64,000 nucleotides of DNA from Arcticibacterium luteifluviistationis. GTDB taxonomy: Bacteria; Bacteroidota; Bacteroidia; Cytophagales; Spirosomataceae. Numbering within the stretch: the stretch's first letter is position 1; the number at the start of each line of letters is the position of its first letter. Position numbers and translations under genes: made by a program. The DNA lies in contig NZ_CP029480.1 in the NCBI RefSeq assembly GCF_003258705.1, forward strand, positions 1,984,001-2,048,000, given 5' to 3'. Under the pieces are notes generated by a model. That model worked only from the letters and a program-made list of their open reading frames with translations, did not search any database and had not been told where the DNA came from. Of the stretch, positions 43,701 through 52,195 are shown piece by piece.

Positions 43701-44831
43701 AAGGGTGGAAGAGTGAAAATTAAAGTAGTTTATCACGAAAATCCACAGAAACTAACTGTTAGTGTAACGGACACTGGAGTAGGTATTTCGGAAAAAGACC
43801 TACCTATGATTTTTGATAGATTCTTTCAAGTTCAAAACAGTAATTTAGAAGGCACTGGAGTTGGGCTTTCATTAGTGAAAGAGCTTGTTTCGGCACTAAA
43901 AGGTACTATTGATGTAAAAAGTAAAGAAGAGGAGGGAACTACATTCTTAGTCTCAATCCCTGTGGATCAAGAGACTTGGAGTGCTTATGTGAATAAAGAG
44001 GAATTAATAAAAGGGCCAGAAGTTGAAACAATAGCGATTCAAAAAGAACCTTCTGTAAGAAAGTCTGACAAAGAATTACTGCTTTTGGTAGAAGATAATC
44101 CCGACATGCAGGAATACTTGAAAATACTTTTTGAAGACAAATATGACATCATTCAGGCTTATAATGGAGCGGAAGGGATTGAAAAAGCTAATGCGGAGGT
44201 TCCTGACTTAATAGTGTGTGATTTAATGATGCCAATCATGGATGGCTTTGAGTTTAGTAGAAAAATTAGAGCGAATGATGTGGCTAGTCATGTGCCTATT
44301 ATCATGCTTACCGCAAAGTCTTCTAAAGAAAGTAGGCTGGAGAGTTTAGAAATAGGTGTAGATCTTTATTTGACTAAGCCTTTTGATTCAGATGAGTTAA
44401 ACAGTGCCATTAGGAGTTGTCTTGAAAATAGGAAAACACTTAGAAGTGTTTATAAAGACAATGCCATGGAGGTGAAAGTCTCAGTAGAAACGGAAGTAAA
44501 TGTTTGGGAGAAAGAATTTATGGATTCCCTTAGAGCATTCTTAGAAAACCACCACCAAGATTCAAGCTTAGGGGTTAGGGCTATGGCCGAGAGTTTAGGA
44601 ATGAGCGACTCACAACTGAGAAGAAAACTAAAGAGCATTAGTTCATATTCTCCAAATGAGTTTATCAGAAAGTTTAGATTAGAAAAGGCCGAAATGTATT
44701 TAAAAGAGGGTACAAAATCGGTGTCTGAAATTGCCCTTGAAGTGGGTTATGAAAGCCTTTCTTATTTCTCCAAGAGATTTCAGCAAGAGTATGGTTGTTC
44801 GCCATCTGAGTACATAGAAGCGGGAAAATAA
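40797..44831 (+). CDS. hybrid two-component system with Reg_prop beta-propeller sensor
   Basis: A 1344-residue HTCS protein. Signal peptide 1-27; two seven-bladed Reg_prop propellers (about 30-720; motifs such as GFVWVATKYGLNRYDG and GRIWIGTAEEKL); Y_Y_Y domain (about 735-800, LRYRLKGASDSWVEIG); one membrane helix near 808; HisKA (NVSHELKTPLTLIEGP), HATPase, receiver (VCDLMMPIMDG) and AraC HTH. In gut relatives such proteins sense oligosaccharides and drive a neighbouring SusC/SusD locus. No SusC/D genes are present here; beta-helix surface proteins follow instead. Confidence 0.93.
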   Translation: MIIQKAYKFTLKCIVINIFFANFLFAQVNSYEIISVADGLSQGMVFDIIQDEEGFVWVATKYGLNRYDGNRFETFLHSPDEPYSLPTNQITALCQDKKGRIWIGTAEEKLIVFEPRTQRFYYSNLGINVSSGFPNNLISAIHEDDYGNIWFGSSEGQILKIELSEKIKETLDGLEPDISAELNVISLESIRGEDNEIMSFSGVSKNTLWALADGYFFDIEIEKNTTTYVDIPDNSLYDGNNYLSSSFIKEADYSLFFTNKYISKFSKGKVEILKELYFRRGQIMDMDAFGNVWAIKEDSVFRVELSNVQQVFEPINFVAKVTHNARVSKIIKDSEGDFWLGTNGYGIVRIKEKKKRADNYVENKSAWQVYIDSKSNVYSWEFNKLFKSDKNGKDFTQIDSHIAQGSLIEAKDGTFWKLIRNQKNSPNIFLEHLDSDFRLIKTYDFDRVTGIPYLRFLENHQGQLVFVGFTGELIRFDPSNETFSYFDFSSKFLFGSRGALHIYEDSSKEIWVSGESGLLRITPKSEAYSFRGYKYDANETKGLPSNFITCSVDHPGDPRHFLLVGTHSSGMLKLNKDSEEFERISTKDGLPSNNVAGIIPESSNRVWLSSNLGIVVYDFKSKLSKLFNSRDGLSSDEFNMGSFLKGKNGEFVFGGIRGVSVLQPSLLNKFKSEINLKFVDLKINNKSIRPFDGSNILKEAIEYRPFVELSHDQNNIGLEFTDLNKGVNRLRYRLKGASDSWVEIGASGVVNYTMLPPGRYSFELANSSLDFGEEKAALSLDFEIKSPWYWNWLSILVYVLIASLVVYTILKNQSKQIRLKQDALFNAKEKTRLAELDELKSNFFTNVSHELKTPLTLIEGPINELNKKYPDEGLFKLIKPNVKRLRQLMYQILDVQKLEAGKVNYHIQRDDLAKYFRLHVFSFESLAESYGIRLEFQQNADEFFAFFDKDKLNKIIDNLISNAIKYNQKGGRVKIKVVYHENPQKLTVSVTDTGVGISEKDLPMIFDRFFQVQNSNLEGTGVGLSLVKELVSALKGTIDVKSKEEEGTTFLVSIPVDQETWSAYVNKEELIKGPEVETIAIQKEPSVRKSDKELLLLVEDNPDMQEYLKILFEDKYDIIQAYNGAEGIEKANAEVPDLIVCDLMMPIMDGFEFSRKIRANDVASHVPIIMLTAKSSKESRLESLEIGVDLYLTKPFDSDELNSAIRSCLENRKTLRSVYKDNAMEVKVSVETEVNVWEKEFMDSLRAFLENHHQDSSLGVRAMAESLGMSDSQLRRKLKSISSYSPNEFIRKFRLEKAEMYLKEGTKSVSEIALEVGYESLSYFSKRFQQEYGCSPSEYIEAGK

Positions 44832-44842
44832 TGAGTTTTGCC

Positions 44843-44886
44843 TGAAATGAGTTAAAGAATGTCCGAAATGCGTTAATGGAATAATG
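44843..44886 (+). promoter_or_regulatory. paired direct repeat, putative LytTR-binding site (site A)
   Basis: TGAAATGAGTTAA (44843-44855) and CGAAATGCGTTAA (44864-44876) are spaced exactly 21 bp, two helical turns, and followed by TGGAATAATG. LytTR proteins bind paired direct repeats containing GTTAA about two turns apart. It lies about 50 bp before the LytTR gene. The same composite recurs at 51859. Confidence 0.6.
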
Positions 44887-44935
44887 GGTCAATGTTGATA
44901 TTTGAATAGTCAAAAGTCAACTAATTTACCTATCC

Positions 44936-45274
44936 ATGAATACATTAATATTACCTGGGAAGAAAACGATAAATACGGAGCAAATCGTCTACTTAGAGAG
45001 TGATAGTAATTACACTATTATTCACAAAACCTCACTACCTAATAAAGTTATTACTGCCAAAAGCCTTTGCTATGTTCAAAAAGCATTGGGCTCAAAATCT
45101 TTTGTAAGAATCAATCGACAGCAGGTCATAAATATTGACCGTATAACCAATTTCTGGGAAGAAAAAGATACGGTTAATATTGAGATTTCAAGCGGAAACC
45201 TTTTCAAAACCTCCAGAAGAAGAACATCGTCTGTACTTAACTCTTTAAGCCCATTTCAGTATGAAAAAGATTAA
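44936..45274 (+). CDS. stand-alone LytTR DNA-binding regulator
   Basis: A 112-residue protein that is essentially one LytTR domain: NTEQIVYLESDSNYTIIHK, SLCYVQKALGSKSFVRINRQQVINIDRI, EISSGNLFKTSRRR. There is no receiver domain. It binds paired direct repeats as a dimer. Its stop overlaps the start of the next gene (45261) by 14 bp, so it is translated together with a beta-helix surface protein. A matching direct-repeat pair precedes it, suggesting autoregulation. Confidence 0.88.
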   Translation: MNTLILPGKKTINTEQIVYLESDSNYTIIHKTSLPNKVITAKSLCYVQKALGSKSFVRINRQQVINIDRITNFWEEKDTVNIEISSGNLFKTSRRRTSSVLNSLSPFQYEKD

Positions 45275-48200
45275 CCTTTATTCCTTACTACTATTTTTAA
45301 CATTGACCTTTTTAGGTCAAAACCTTTTTGCAGCTATTATTACTGTTACAGATGGTGGAGACTCTGGTGCCGGAACACTGAGGCAAGCCATTGCCGATGC
45401 TAGTAATGGAGATATTATAGAGTTTTCAGGAGTGACTACCGTTTCACTCACCTCAGCACAGCTAACTGTAGATAAAAGTTTGACTATAGATGGTGGTGCT
45501 GGAAAAGTTACCATTACTCGGTCTACAAGTGTCAAATTCCGCATTTTCCAATTTAATGGAGCGGTCTCAAATGAAGTTTTCTTGGAAAATCTGAATATTA
45601 CCAATGGCCGTAACGATGGTCAGGCCGGTGGTATTCAAAATGGTGTAATACTAACATTAGAAAACTGTACCGTATCTGGCAATTACTCAGCTCAGGGAGC
45701 CGGCATTCAAAATGATGAAGTTTTAATTCTTAATAACTGTCTTATTATCAATAATACTTATGACGGTGGATTAATTGCGGGCGGTACGTCTACCACTGCC
45801 ACCAATTGTGTTTTTTCAGATAATGGAGGTTTTGGAATAGAAGCCAACGGCGGTAATTTGACTTTGAATAATTGTATAGTAAGTGGAAATAGCTCTTCCA
45901 GTGGTACTAGACCTGGGTATGGTTTAAGAATTATTACCATTGGGTCTGCAAATATCTATAATTCAACATTTGCTAAAAACAATAATGATGGAATTGACCT
46001 AGACGATTTTGCTGCAAGCGTCATCTTAGTCAATAATATTTTCACAGAAAATGGCACAAAAGATATTGATATAGGAACACCTAATTTAGGTAGTAGTGCT
46101 ACCAATAATCTTATTGGAAGTGCAAATTCAGGTGGACTGGTAGATGGTGTGAATGGAAATATTGTGAATCATTCAGCAGGTTTTTTTAATAGCTCAGATG
46201 GAAATGGAGCAGACAATATTTGGCTCACTGCTGACGACGGATTTAGATTGAATCCAACTTCACCTGCGGTTAATAGTGGTACTAACACGGGCGTTTTAGC
46301 TACTGATATTTTAGGAAACACAAGACCTTATAATAGCGGAACTGCCGATATGGGAGCTTATGAGTATTCGCAGGCTCTACCTTTGCCTACTTTTACCATT
46401 CATCCAGTTAACAGTGCTTTTTGTGATGGTGCGGCGGGTCAATTCACCGTAAGCACAAATTCTTATACAGTTGCCTACAAATGGCAGTTTAACTCCGGTG
46501 CTTCATGGGCAGATGTGCCCTCTGGCGGTATTTATACTGGGGAAACCACTGCGACATTAGATATAAGCGATGTAACGGGTCTTGATACTTACAAGTTTAG
46601 ATGTTTAGCTTACAACTCCGATAATGCCAGTGCCACGTCAAATGAGGCGATTCTTACAGTAGATGCCCCAATGACCTTAATGTATGCTGGAGTTTCGAAT
46701 TATTATTTGGTAGGTGACCCTATTACGCCTCTAAATCCTGCACTAAGCGGAGGTAGCCCTAGTTCTAACTTTACAGTTTCTCCTTCTTTAGTAACAGGTA
46801 TTTCTATTAATCCTTCTACTGGTATTATTTCCGGAACACCCACCACCACTTCACCTTCCACGGCATACACGGTAAGTGTGTCAAATGCTTGCGGAGTGGC
46901 TACAGATATTCTTACTTTTTCAACTTTAAACTCTCCTCCTCCTCCTACACCAGTTATTTCTAGTCAGCCTCAAGATATCAATGTTTGCCCTTCGTCTTCC
47001 GGTAGTGCCACCATAGTGGCCAGTGATGTGGAGATTTATCTTTGGCAAGTGAATGATGGCAGCGGATGGGTTGACGTTCCAAACAGCTCTCCTTACAGTG
47101 GAGAGGATGAAGCTACGCTGGCAATTTCAAACTCTTCAGGTCTTAATGGCTATATGTATCGCTGTAAAGTATCAAACGGAAGTGGCATAGTGACATCAAA
47201 TGAAATAAGCCTTAATGAAGGGAAAAATGTGGTGGTAACCAATGGAAACAATACAGGTGCTGGCTCTTTAAGAGCAGCCATGGATTGTATTTCGGCAGGT
47301 GATACTATTACGTTTAGTGGTGTGAGTGTAGTATCCTTAACTACCGGGCCATTATTGATAAATAAAGACATGACCATTGATGGTGGAAGTGGCGTGACCA
47401 TCACCAGAGGTTCGGCTTCTAAGTTTAGAATATTTACGGTTAACAATGTTACGGCGGTTTTAAATAACCTGAATATCACAAATGGTGAAACAACCGACCA
47501 AGCAGGTGGAATTCAAAATGGCGGTAACCTAACACTTAATAACTGCAACATCACCGGTAATGAATCACCTCAAGGGAATGCAATTCAAAACGATAAAGTC
47601 TTAATACTAAATAATTGCAACGTAAGCGATAATAATGGAAATGCTTCTGGAGCAGGAGTAACTATGTATGGGGATACCACCATCGCAAATAATACGATTT
47701 TCTCTAACAATGGGGGAGATGGTTTAACAACCAATAATGGGAGTGTTATAATTAAGCTTAATAACTGTCTTTTTGTAGATAACAGTCAAAATGGAGTGAG
47801 CTTTGGTGGAGGTTCAGGTTCTAGTGTGACCAATTGTACTTTTGCTAGTAATAATTCTAATGGTATTAGCATCGCAGGTTCTGCAGCTAACATTACCATT
47901 GTTAATAGTGTTTTTGCAGAAAATGGTTCAAATGATATTGCCCACTCTTCTCCTGATTTGGGAGCCACCAGTACCAATAATTTAGTAGGAAGTGCAAATG
48001 CTGGAGGACTTGTAAACGGTGTCAATGGAAACCTTATCAATGTTCCTGCCTTATTTCTAGACAATTCAGATGCCGACGGAGCCGACAATACATGGTTTAC
48101 AGCGGACGATGGCTTTTCATTATCGGCTTGCTCTCAAGCTTTAAATGCAGGAACATCTTCAGGTATTTCGGCTACAGATATAATAGGCAATGCCAGACTC

Positions 48201-48713
48201 GGCACTTCAGATATAGGAGCATACGAGTATCAAAGTATTAGTGGTTTAGTAGCAGTGGCTTCAAACGTCATGGTAGATTTGATTGATGTGTGTGCTGGAA
48301 GTACAGTGACATTAACAGGAAGCTGCGAAGGTAGTGGTGTACTTACATGGTATGATGTAGCTACAGACGGCACAGCATTAGGGACAGGAGTTTCGTTTAC
48401 ACAAAACCCAACAGCAAATACTACTTACTACGCAGCATGTAATGCAGGAACTTGTGAAGGACCAAGAACGGCTACGGAAGAAGTGCAAATCCTTCCAAAT
48501 GCTGCCGACCTAGATAATACGGTAACACTTACCACAGATTATTCCGCAGACACTATCAAACTGGCAAATGATTACATCAATGCTACCAATAAGATTATAT
48601 CACCTGCCGATGTTATTTATCACACTGGAAAAGCAGTGAATTTGAACCCAGGTTTTGAGTCGCAAAGTGGCTCTGTTTTTCTTGCCCGTGCAGATATAGT
48701 TACCTGCCCTTAA
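45261..48713 (+). CDS. secreted beta-helix / choice-of-anchor Q protein with Ig-like and 3-coathanger domains
   Basis: A 1150-residue secreted protein. Signal peptide 1-25; first right-handed beta-helix 28-370 (GTLRQAIADASNGDIIEFSG, repeated NITNG, NNCxx and NNLIGSANSGGLV, ending DMGAYEYSQ); Ig-like domain 375-465; putative-Ig 470-550; Ig-like 565-650; a second, closely similar beta-helix 655-1010; Ig-like 1015-1090; 3-coathanger domain to the end (NKIISPADVIYHTGKAVNLN). It probably serves surface adhesion or polysaccharide binding; catalytic residues are not evident. The internal duplication of the beta-helix is clear at protein level. Confidence 0.82.
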   Translation: MKKINLYSLLLFLTLTFLGQNLFAAIITVTDGGDSGAGTLRQAIADASNGDIIEFSGVTTVSLTSAQLTVDKSLTIDGGAGKVTITRSTSVKFRIFQFNGAVSNEVFLENLNITNGRNDGQAGGIQNGVILTLENCTVSGNYSAQGAGIQNDEVLILNNCLIINNTYDGGLIAGGTSTTATNCVFSDNGGFGIEANGGNLTLNNCIVSGNSSSSGTRPGYGLRIITIGSANIYNSTFAKNNNDGIDLDDFAASVILVNNIFTENGTKDIDIGTPNLGSSATNNLIGSANSGGLVDGVNGNIVNHSAGFFNSSDGNGADNIWLTADDGFRLNPTSPAVNSGTNTGVLATDILGNTRPYNSGTADMGAYEYSQALPLPTFTIHPVNSAFCDGAAGQFTVSTNSYTVAYKWQFNSGASWADVPSGGIYTGETTATLDISDVTGLDTYKFRCLAYNSDNASATSNEAILTVDAPMTLMYAGVSNYYLVGDPITPLNPALSGGSPSSNFTVSPSLVTGISINPSTGIISGTPTTTSPSTAYTVSVSNACGVATDILTFSTLNSPPPPTPVISSQPQDINVCPSSSGSATIVASDVEIYLWQVNDGSGWVDVPNSSPYSGEDEATLAISNSSGLNGYMYRCKVSNGSGIVTSNEISLNEGKNVVVTNGNNTGAGSLRAAMDCISAGDTITFSGVSVVSLTTGPLLINKDMTIDGGSGVTITRGSASKFRIFTVNNVTAVLNNLNITNGETTDQAGGIQNGGNLTLNNCNITGNESPQGNAIQNDKVLILNNCNVSDNNGNASGAGVTMYGDTTIANNTIFSNNGGDGLTTNNGSVIIKLNNCLFVDNSQNGVSFGGGSGSSVTNCTFASNNSNGISIAGSAANITIVNSVFAENGSNDIAHSSPDLGATSTNNLVGSANAGGLVNGVNGNLINVPALFLDNSDADGADNTWFTADDGFSLSACSQALNAGTSSGISATDIIGNARLGTSDIGAYEYQSISGLVAVASNVMVDLIDVCAGSTVTLTGSCEGSGVLTWYDVATDGTALGTGVSFTQNPTANTTYYAACNAGTCEGPRTATEEVQILPNAADLDNTVTLTTDYSADTIKLANDYINATNKIISPADVIYHTGKAVNLNPGFESQSGSVFLARADIVTCP

Positions 48714-48757
48714 GTATTTTAATTATATAAGAATTTGAAAATTAATTGTCAATAATT

Positions 48758-51700
48758 ATGAAAACAATGAGACTACTTAGATTGACCCTTTTTTTTAGTG
48801 TAATAGCTCATTTGAGTTACGCCACCATCCGTTATGTGAAACCTACAGCCTCAGGAGCAGGAGATGGCTCCACGTGGGCAAATGCTTCTGCAGACTTGCA
48901 GGCAATGATAAATGCTTCTAGCAGTGGAGATGAAGTTTGGGTGGCTGCTGGTGTTTATAAGCCATTAGCGGATGGCTCAGGTGTTACAAATCCTACAGAT
49001 ACTAGAGATAAGCTCTTCTATATGAAAAACGGGGTGAAGCTTTACGGAGGGTTTGTAGGGACAGAAACTGTACTTACTCAAAGAGATTTCGCAACAAATA
49101 AAACCATTCTCTCAGGTGATATTGACAACAATGACACCAATACAGATGGTAATTTTATCAATGAGAATTACTCTGATATTCAAGGAAACAATGCATACCA
49201 TGTATTCGTTTTTCCAGGGACAGGAGAAACCACTGAGTTTGATGGGTTTATAATTACAGGTGGGAAGAATACTGCTTCTATAGGATACACAACACAATAT
49301 GCCGGTGGTTATGGATTTAGCTCTTTTAGAGGTGCGGCTTTGTACTGTTCTGGAGCTGCTCCGCAAATTAGAAACTGCGTAATAAGTGGAAATGAAGGAT
49401 ATAGCGGTGTTTTATATCAGAATAATCAGAACACTTCTGGTGGATGGACTACCACGATAGAAAATTTGATTTGGGTAGGGAACTATGCTTACAATGGAGT
49501 TTTATACCTACATAGAGGGCCAACTGAAGTTACTAACAACGTCTTTGCTTCAAACAGTACTAACAGCTCAGTTTTGTACATTTCCAGTAATATGCCAAAT
49601 GGAAATAGTATTATCTATAATCATATATCAGCATTTAATAATTCTCATGGTCAATATTCAAATTTCTTTATAATTCAGGGTGGAACTGTTCAAATTAAGA
49701 ATTCAATTTTATGGAAAGAGGTAGAGGCTAACAATGCTGTGATTAACAATTCAGCTCATAGTTTGACTGTATCTAATTCTTCAATACAAGGTTCAGGAGG
49801 AAGCTTAAATTGGAACTCTGATTTCGGAACTGATGGTGGCGATAATCTAGATTTAGCTCCTCAGTTTTCGAACCCTGTAAATATAGCTGGAGCGGATGGC
49901 AAGTACTTTACCAGTGATGATGGCTTAATACCAATTGCATGTTCTCCCTTGGTAAATACAGCAAGTGCAGGTCTTAGTAAAGATGTTTCTGGAGTGGCTC
50001 GCCCTTTTGGAGGTCAAAATGACATAGGAGCCTATGAGTTTCAAGGTGCTTCTACTTTACCAGCAAATGCCTCTAGTGTAGCAGCAAGTAGTTATAGCAT
50101 TCCATGTGGGCAAACTGCAAACCTGACTGGCTCCTGTGCACAGGGAACGCTAACTTGGTATGAAGAAGTAAGTGGTGGGAGTAGCATTGGTACAGGTACT
50201 AATTTTACAGTTTCTCCTACTCCTTTGGAGAGTCCTGCTAATTACTATGCAGCATGTGAAACAAGTGCTACTTGTGTTAGTTTAAACCGAGTAGCAGTAC
50301 CTGAAATTATAGTTAACTCACCAGAAAATGCTACCAGCGTGGCAGCAAGCAGCTATAGCATCACATGTGGGCAAACTGTGAATTTAACTGGCTCCTGTGC
50401 ACAGGGAACGCTAACTTGGTATGACGAATCCAGTGGTGGAAGTAGTATTGGTACAGGTACCAATTTCACCGTAACACCTTTAGTTAATCCTTCTAAATAT
50501 TATGCATCCTGTGAAACCAGTAGCAGCTGTGTGAGTTTAGAAAGAATAGCCACACCTGATATTACGGTAAGTCTTCCTGCCAATCCTACGGGAGTTGCTG
50601 CTAGCCAAAATGATATATGTCCATATACCGATGTAGACCTATCGGCTTCTTGTTTAAACAGTACTACGGCAGAATGGTATAATAGTTCTATGACAGTGAT
50701 AGGTTCTGGTGCAACTTTTCAGGTTAGCCCAAATACCACAAGTACATATTTTGTGAAATGTAAAAATGGAAGCTGCTTAAGCGAAGCAGAAGAAATAACT
50801 ATTAAGGTCTTGGCCAGACCTACTGATGATAATGCTAGCCCTGGTTATGTTTGTGCAGGTCAGGAAGTTACCTATACTGCAAGTTGTGCCGTAGGCACCG
50901 TGGAGTGGTATAACAGTTATTCTGGTGGTAACCTGATTGGTACGGGAAACTCCTATACTTTTACCCCTTCCCATGGAACTTCTTATTATTATCGAATTTA
51001 CCCGTCATGTACCAATGGAACCTGCTCGAGCAATAGAGAGTATACCGATTCTTATTTTTACTTTGCCCCACCATCTGTTACAGTTTCCGAAACCGCACTT
51101 TGTGCATCAAATATTACGGAATTAACACTTACGGCCAACTGTACTTCATATGCAGGAGGAACCATAACAAATTGGTATGACGCTGCTAGCGGAGGCAATT
51201 TTTTAGGTACTGGAAACACCTTTAATCACACGCCTACCAGTACCATTACCTATTATGCAGAGTGTGTGAGTAATAATTATAGTTGCGTTTCCAGTAGAAC
51301 CGCCACTGATGAGGTAGTCGTAGGACAAGCCGTAACCTTGCCGACTTCAGTTTCCGTAAACAATACCCAAGTTTGTGCCAATTCAGATGTTACTCTTTCA
51401 GCTAACTGTTCTTCAGGAACTGCTATTTGGTACAACCAAGCTGTGGGAGGCAGCAGCATAGGTTCAGGTCAAAGTCTAGTCTATACCGTTAGTTCTACCT
51501 CAACATATTACGCCAGTTGTGAAGACGGTTCTTGTATGAGCGACCGAGTAGCTACAGCCGAAGTTACCGTTTTACCAAGCTCTGGTGGAATTCCTATGAA
51601 CCAAACGTTGACCAGTAATATTACAGGCACAGATACCAAGCAAGCCATAGAATACATCGATGCTACAAACAAAATTATTAACCCAGCAAATGTGGTATAT

Positions 51701-51793
51701 GAAAGTGGCAAAGCCATCAATTTAGCACCAGGTTTTGAGGTAGAAAATGGCTCTGTGTTTTTAGGGAAGGCAGATTTGGTGGCTTGTCCGTAA
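48758..51793 (+). CDS. secreted beta-helix protein with Ig-like repeats and 3-coathanger end
   Basis: About 1011 residues from ATG at 48758; the in-frame TTG at 48746 is less likely. Signal peptide (LLRLTLFFSVIAHLSYA), beta-helix/choice-of-anchor Q region about 22-425 (STWANASADLQAMINASSSGDEVWVAAG to DIGAYEFQG). Then about seven Ig-like modules of some 80 residues with repeated LTWYEEVSGGSSIGTGTNF-type and CVSxxR segments. It ends in a 3-coathanger domain (NKIINPANVVYESGKAINLA). Cys pairs in each module suggest disulfides. It probably serves adhesion. It is in the same operon direction, 44 bp after the previous gene. Confidence 0.82.
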   Translation: MKTMRLLRLTLFFSVIAHLSYATIRYVKPTASGAGDGSTWANASADLQAMINASSSGDEVWVAAGVYKPLADGSGVTNPTDTRDKLFYMKNGVKLYGGFVGTETVLTQRDFATNKTILSGDIDNNDTNTDGNFINENYSDIQGNNAYHVFVFPGTGETTEFDGFIITGGKNTASIGYTTQYAGGYGFSSFRGAALYCSGAAPQIRNCVISGNEGYSGVLYQNNQNTSGGWTTTIENLIWVGNYAYNGVLYLHRGPTEVTNNVFASNSTNSSVLYISSNMPNGNSIIYNHISAFNNSHGQYSNFFIIQGGTVQIKNSILWKEVEANNAVINNSAHSLTVSNSSIQGSGGSLNWNSDFGTDGGDNLDLAPQFSNPVNIAGADGKYFTSDDGLIPIACSPLVNTASAGLSKDVSGVARPFGGQNDIGAYEFQGASTLPANASSVAASSYSIPCGQTANLTGSCAQGTLTWYEEVSGGSSIGTGTNFTVSPTPLESPANYYAACETSATCVSLNRVAVPEIIVNSPENATSVAASSYSITCGQTVNLTGSCAQGTLTWYDESSGGSSIGTGTNFTVTPLVNPSKYYASCETSSSCVSLERIATPDITVSLPANPTGVAASQNDICPYTDVDLSASCLNSTTAEWYNSSMTVIGSGATFQVSPNTTSTYFVKCKNGSCLSEAEEITIKVLARPTDDNASPGYVCAGQEVTYTASCAVGTVEWYNSYSGGNLIGTGNSYTFTPSHGTSYYYRIYPSCTNGTCSSNREYTDSYFYFAPPSVTVSETALCASNITELTLTANCTSYAGGTITNWYDAASGGNFLGTGNTFNHTPTSTITYYAECVSNNYSCVSSRTATDEVVVGQAVTLPTSVSVNNTQVCANSDVTLSANCSSGTAIWYNQAVGGSSIGSGQSLVYTVSSTSTYYASCEDGSCMSDRVATAEVTVLPSSGGIPMNQTLTSNITGTDTKQAIEYIDATNKIINPANVVYESGKAINLAPGFEVENGSVFLGKADLVACP

Positions 51794-51819
51794 ATTTGAC
51801 AGGAACGTGTTTTTTTTTA

Positions 51820-51855
51820 AAAAGCCCCTCAGGAATTCAGTTTTGAGGGGCTTTT
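51820..51855 (+). terminator. terminator after the beta-helix genes
   Basis: 12-bp perfect stem (51820-51831 with 51844-51855), 12-nt loop, ending in TTTT. Confidence 0.88.
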
Positions 51856-51858
51856 GCT

Positions 51859-51902
51859 CGAAATGAGTTAAAGATTGTCCGAAATGAGTTAATGGAATAG
51901 TG
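51859..51902 (+). promoter_or_regulatory. paired direct repeat, putative LytTR-binding site (site B)
   Basis: CGAAATGAGTTAA at 51859-51871 and an identical copy at 51880-51892, a 21-bp period, followed by TGGAATAGTG. About 40 of 44 positions match site A at 44843, including the spacer AAAGA-TTGTC. It starts 3 bp after a terminator, as the upstream element of a new transcription unit. Confidence 0.6.
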
Positions 51903-52107
51903 TTGAAAATACGAGTTTTGTGAGGCAGGAAACCTTGTGACGTGTTTTCGCGGAGTTGTTAATTTAGACCAAGCCGTCTTATTGGTAATCATGGACGTGC
52001 TACAAACTTACTGTTTAGTACTCTTACAATTTGATTTCGGCTTCGGTTCTGGGCTCGGGTACTGGGTTGAGAATGTTTTTTATTCAAAGGCTGCTTTACC
52101 ACTCAAT

Positions 52108-52145
52108 AAAATTAAGGCTTTCTGGGTTTAGAAAACCTTAATTTT
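52108..52145. repeat. 10-bp inverted repeat in the leader of a secreted-protein gene
   Basis: AAAATTAAGG (52108-52117) and CCTTAATTTT (52136-52145), with inner pairing TTTCT/AGAAA. There is no T tract, so it is more likely an operator or leader hairpin than a terminator. The region 51903-52107 otherwise holds no gene I can support. Confidence 0.5.
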
Positions 52146-52195
52146 AGAACTGTAAGGGATATTGACTACTCTATAGGAACCATAAACTTATAACC

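Noticed and set aside
40797-51793. Polysaccharide utilisation locus next to the HTCS genes
   Set aside because: No SusC/SusD pair and no recognisable glycoside hydrolase is present; the beta-helix proteins show no catalytic signature I can read.
51937-52131. 64-codon plus-strand frame in the leader between site B and the gene at 52196
   Set aside because: It runs through the inverted repeat at 52108-52145, and has no recognisable domain or clean signal peptide; treated as chance.
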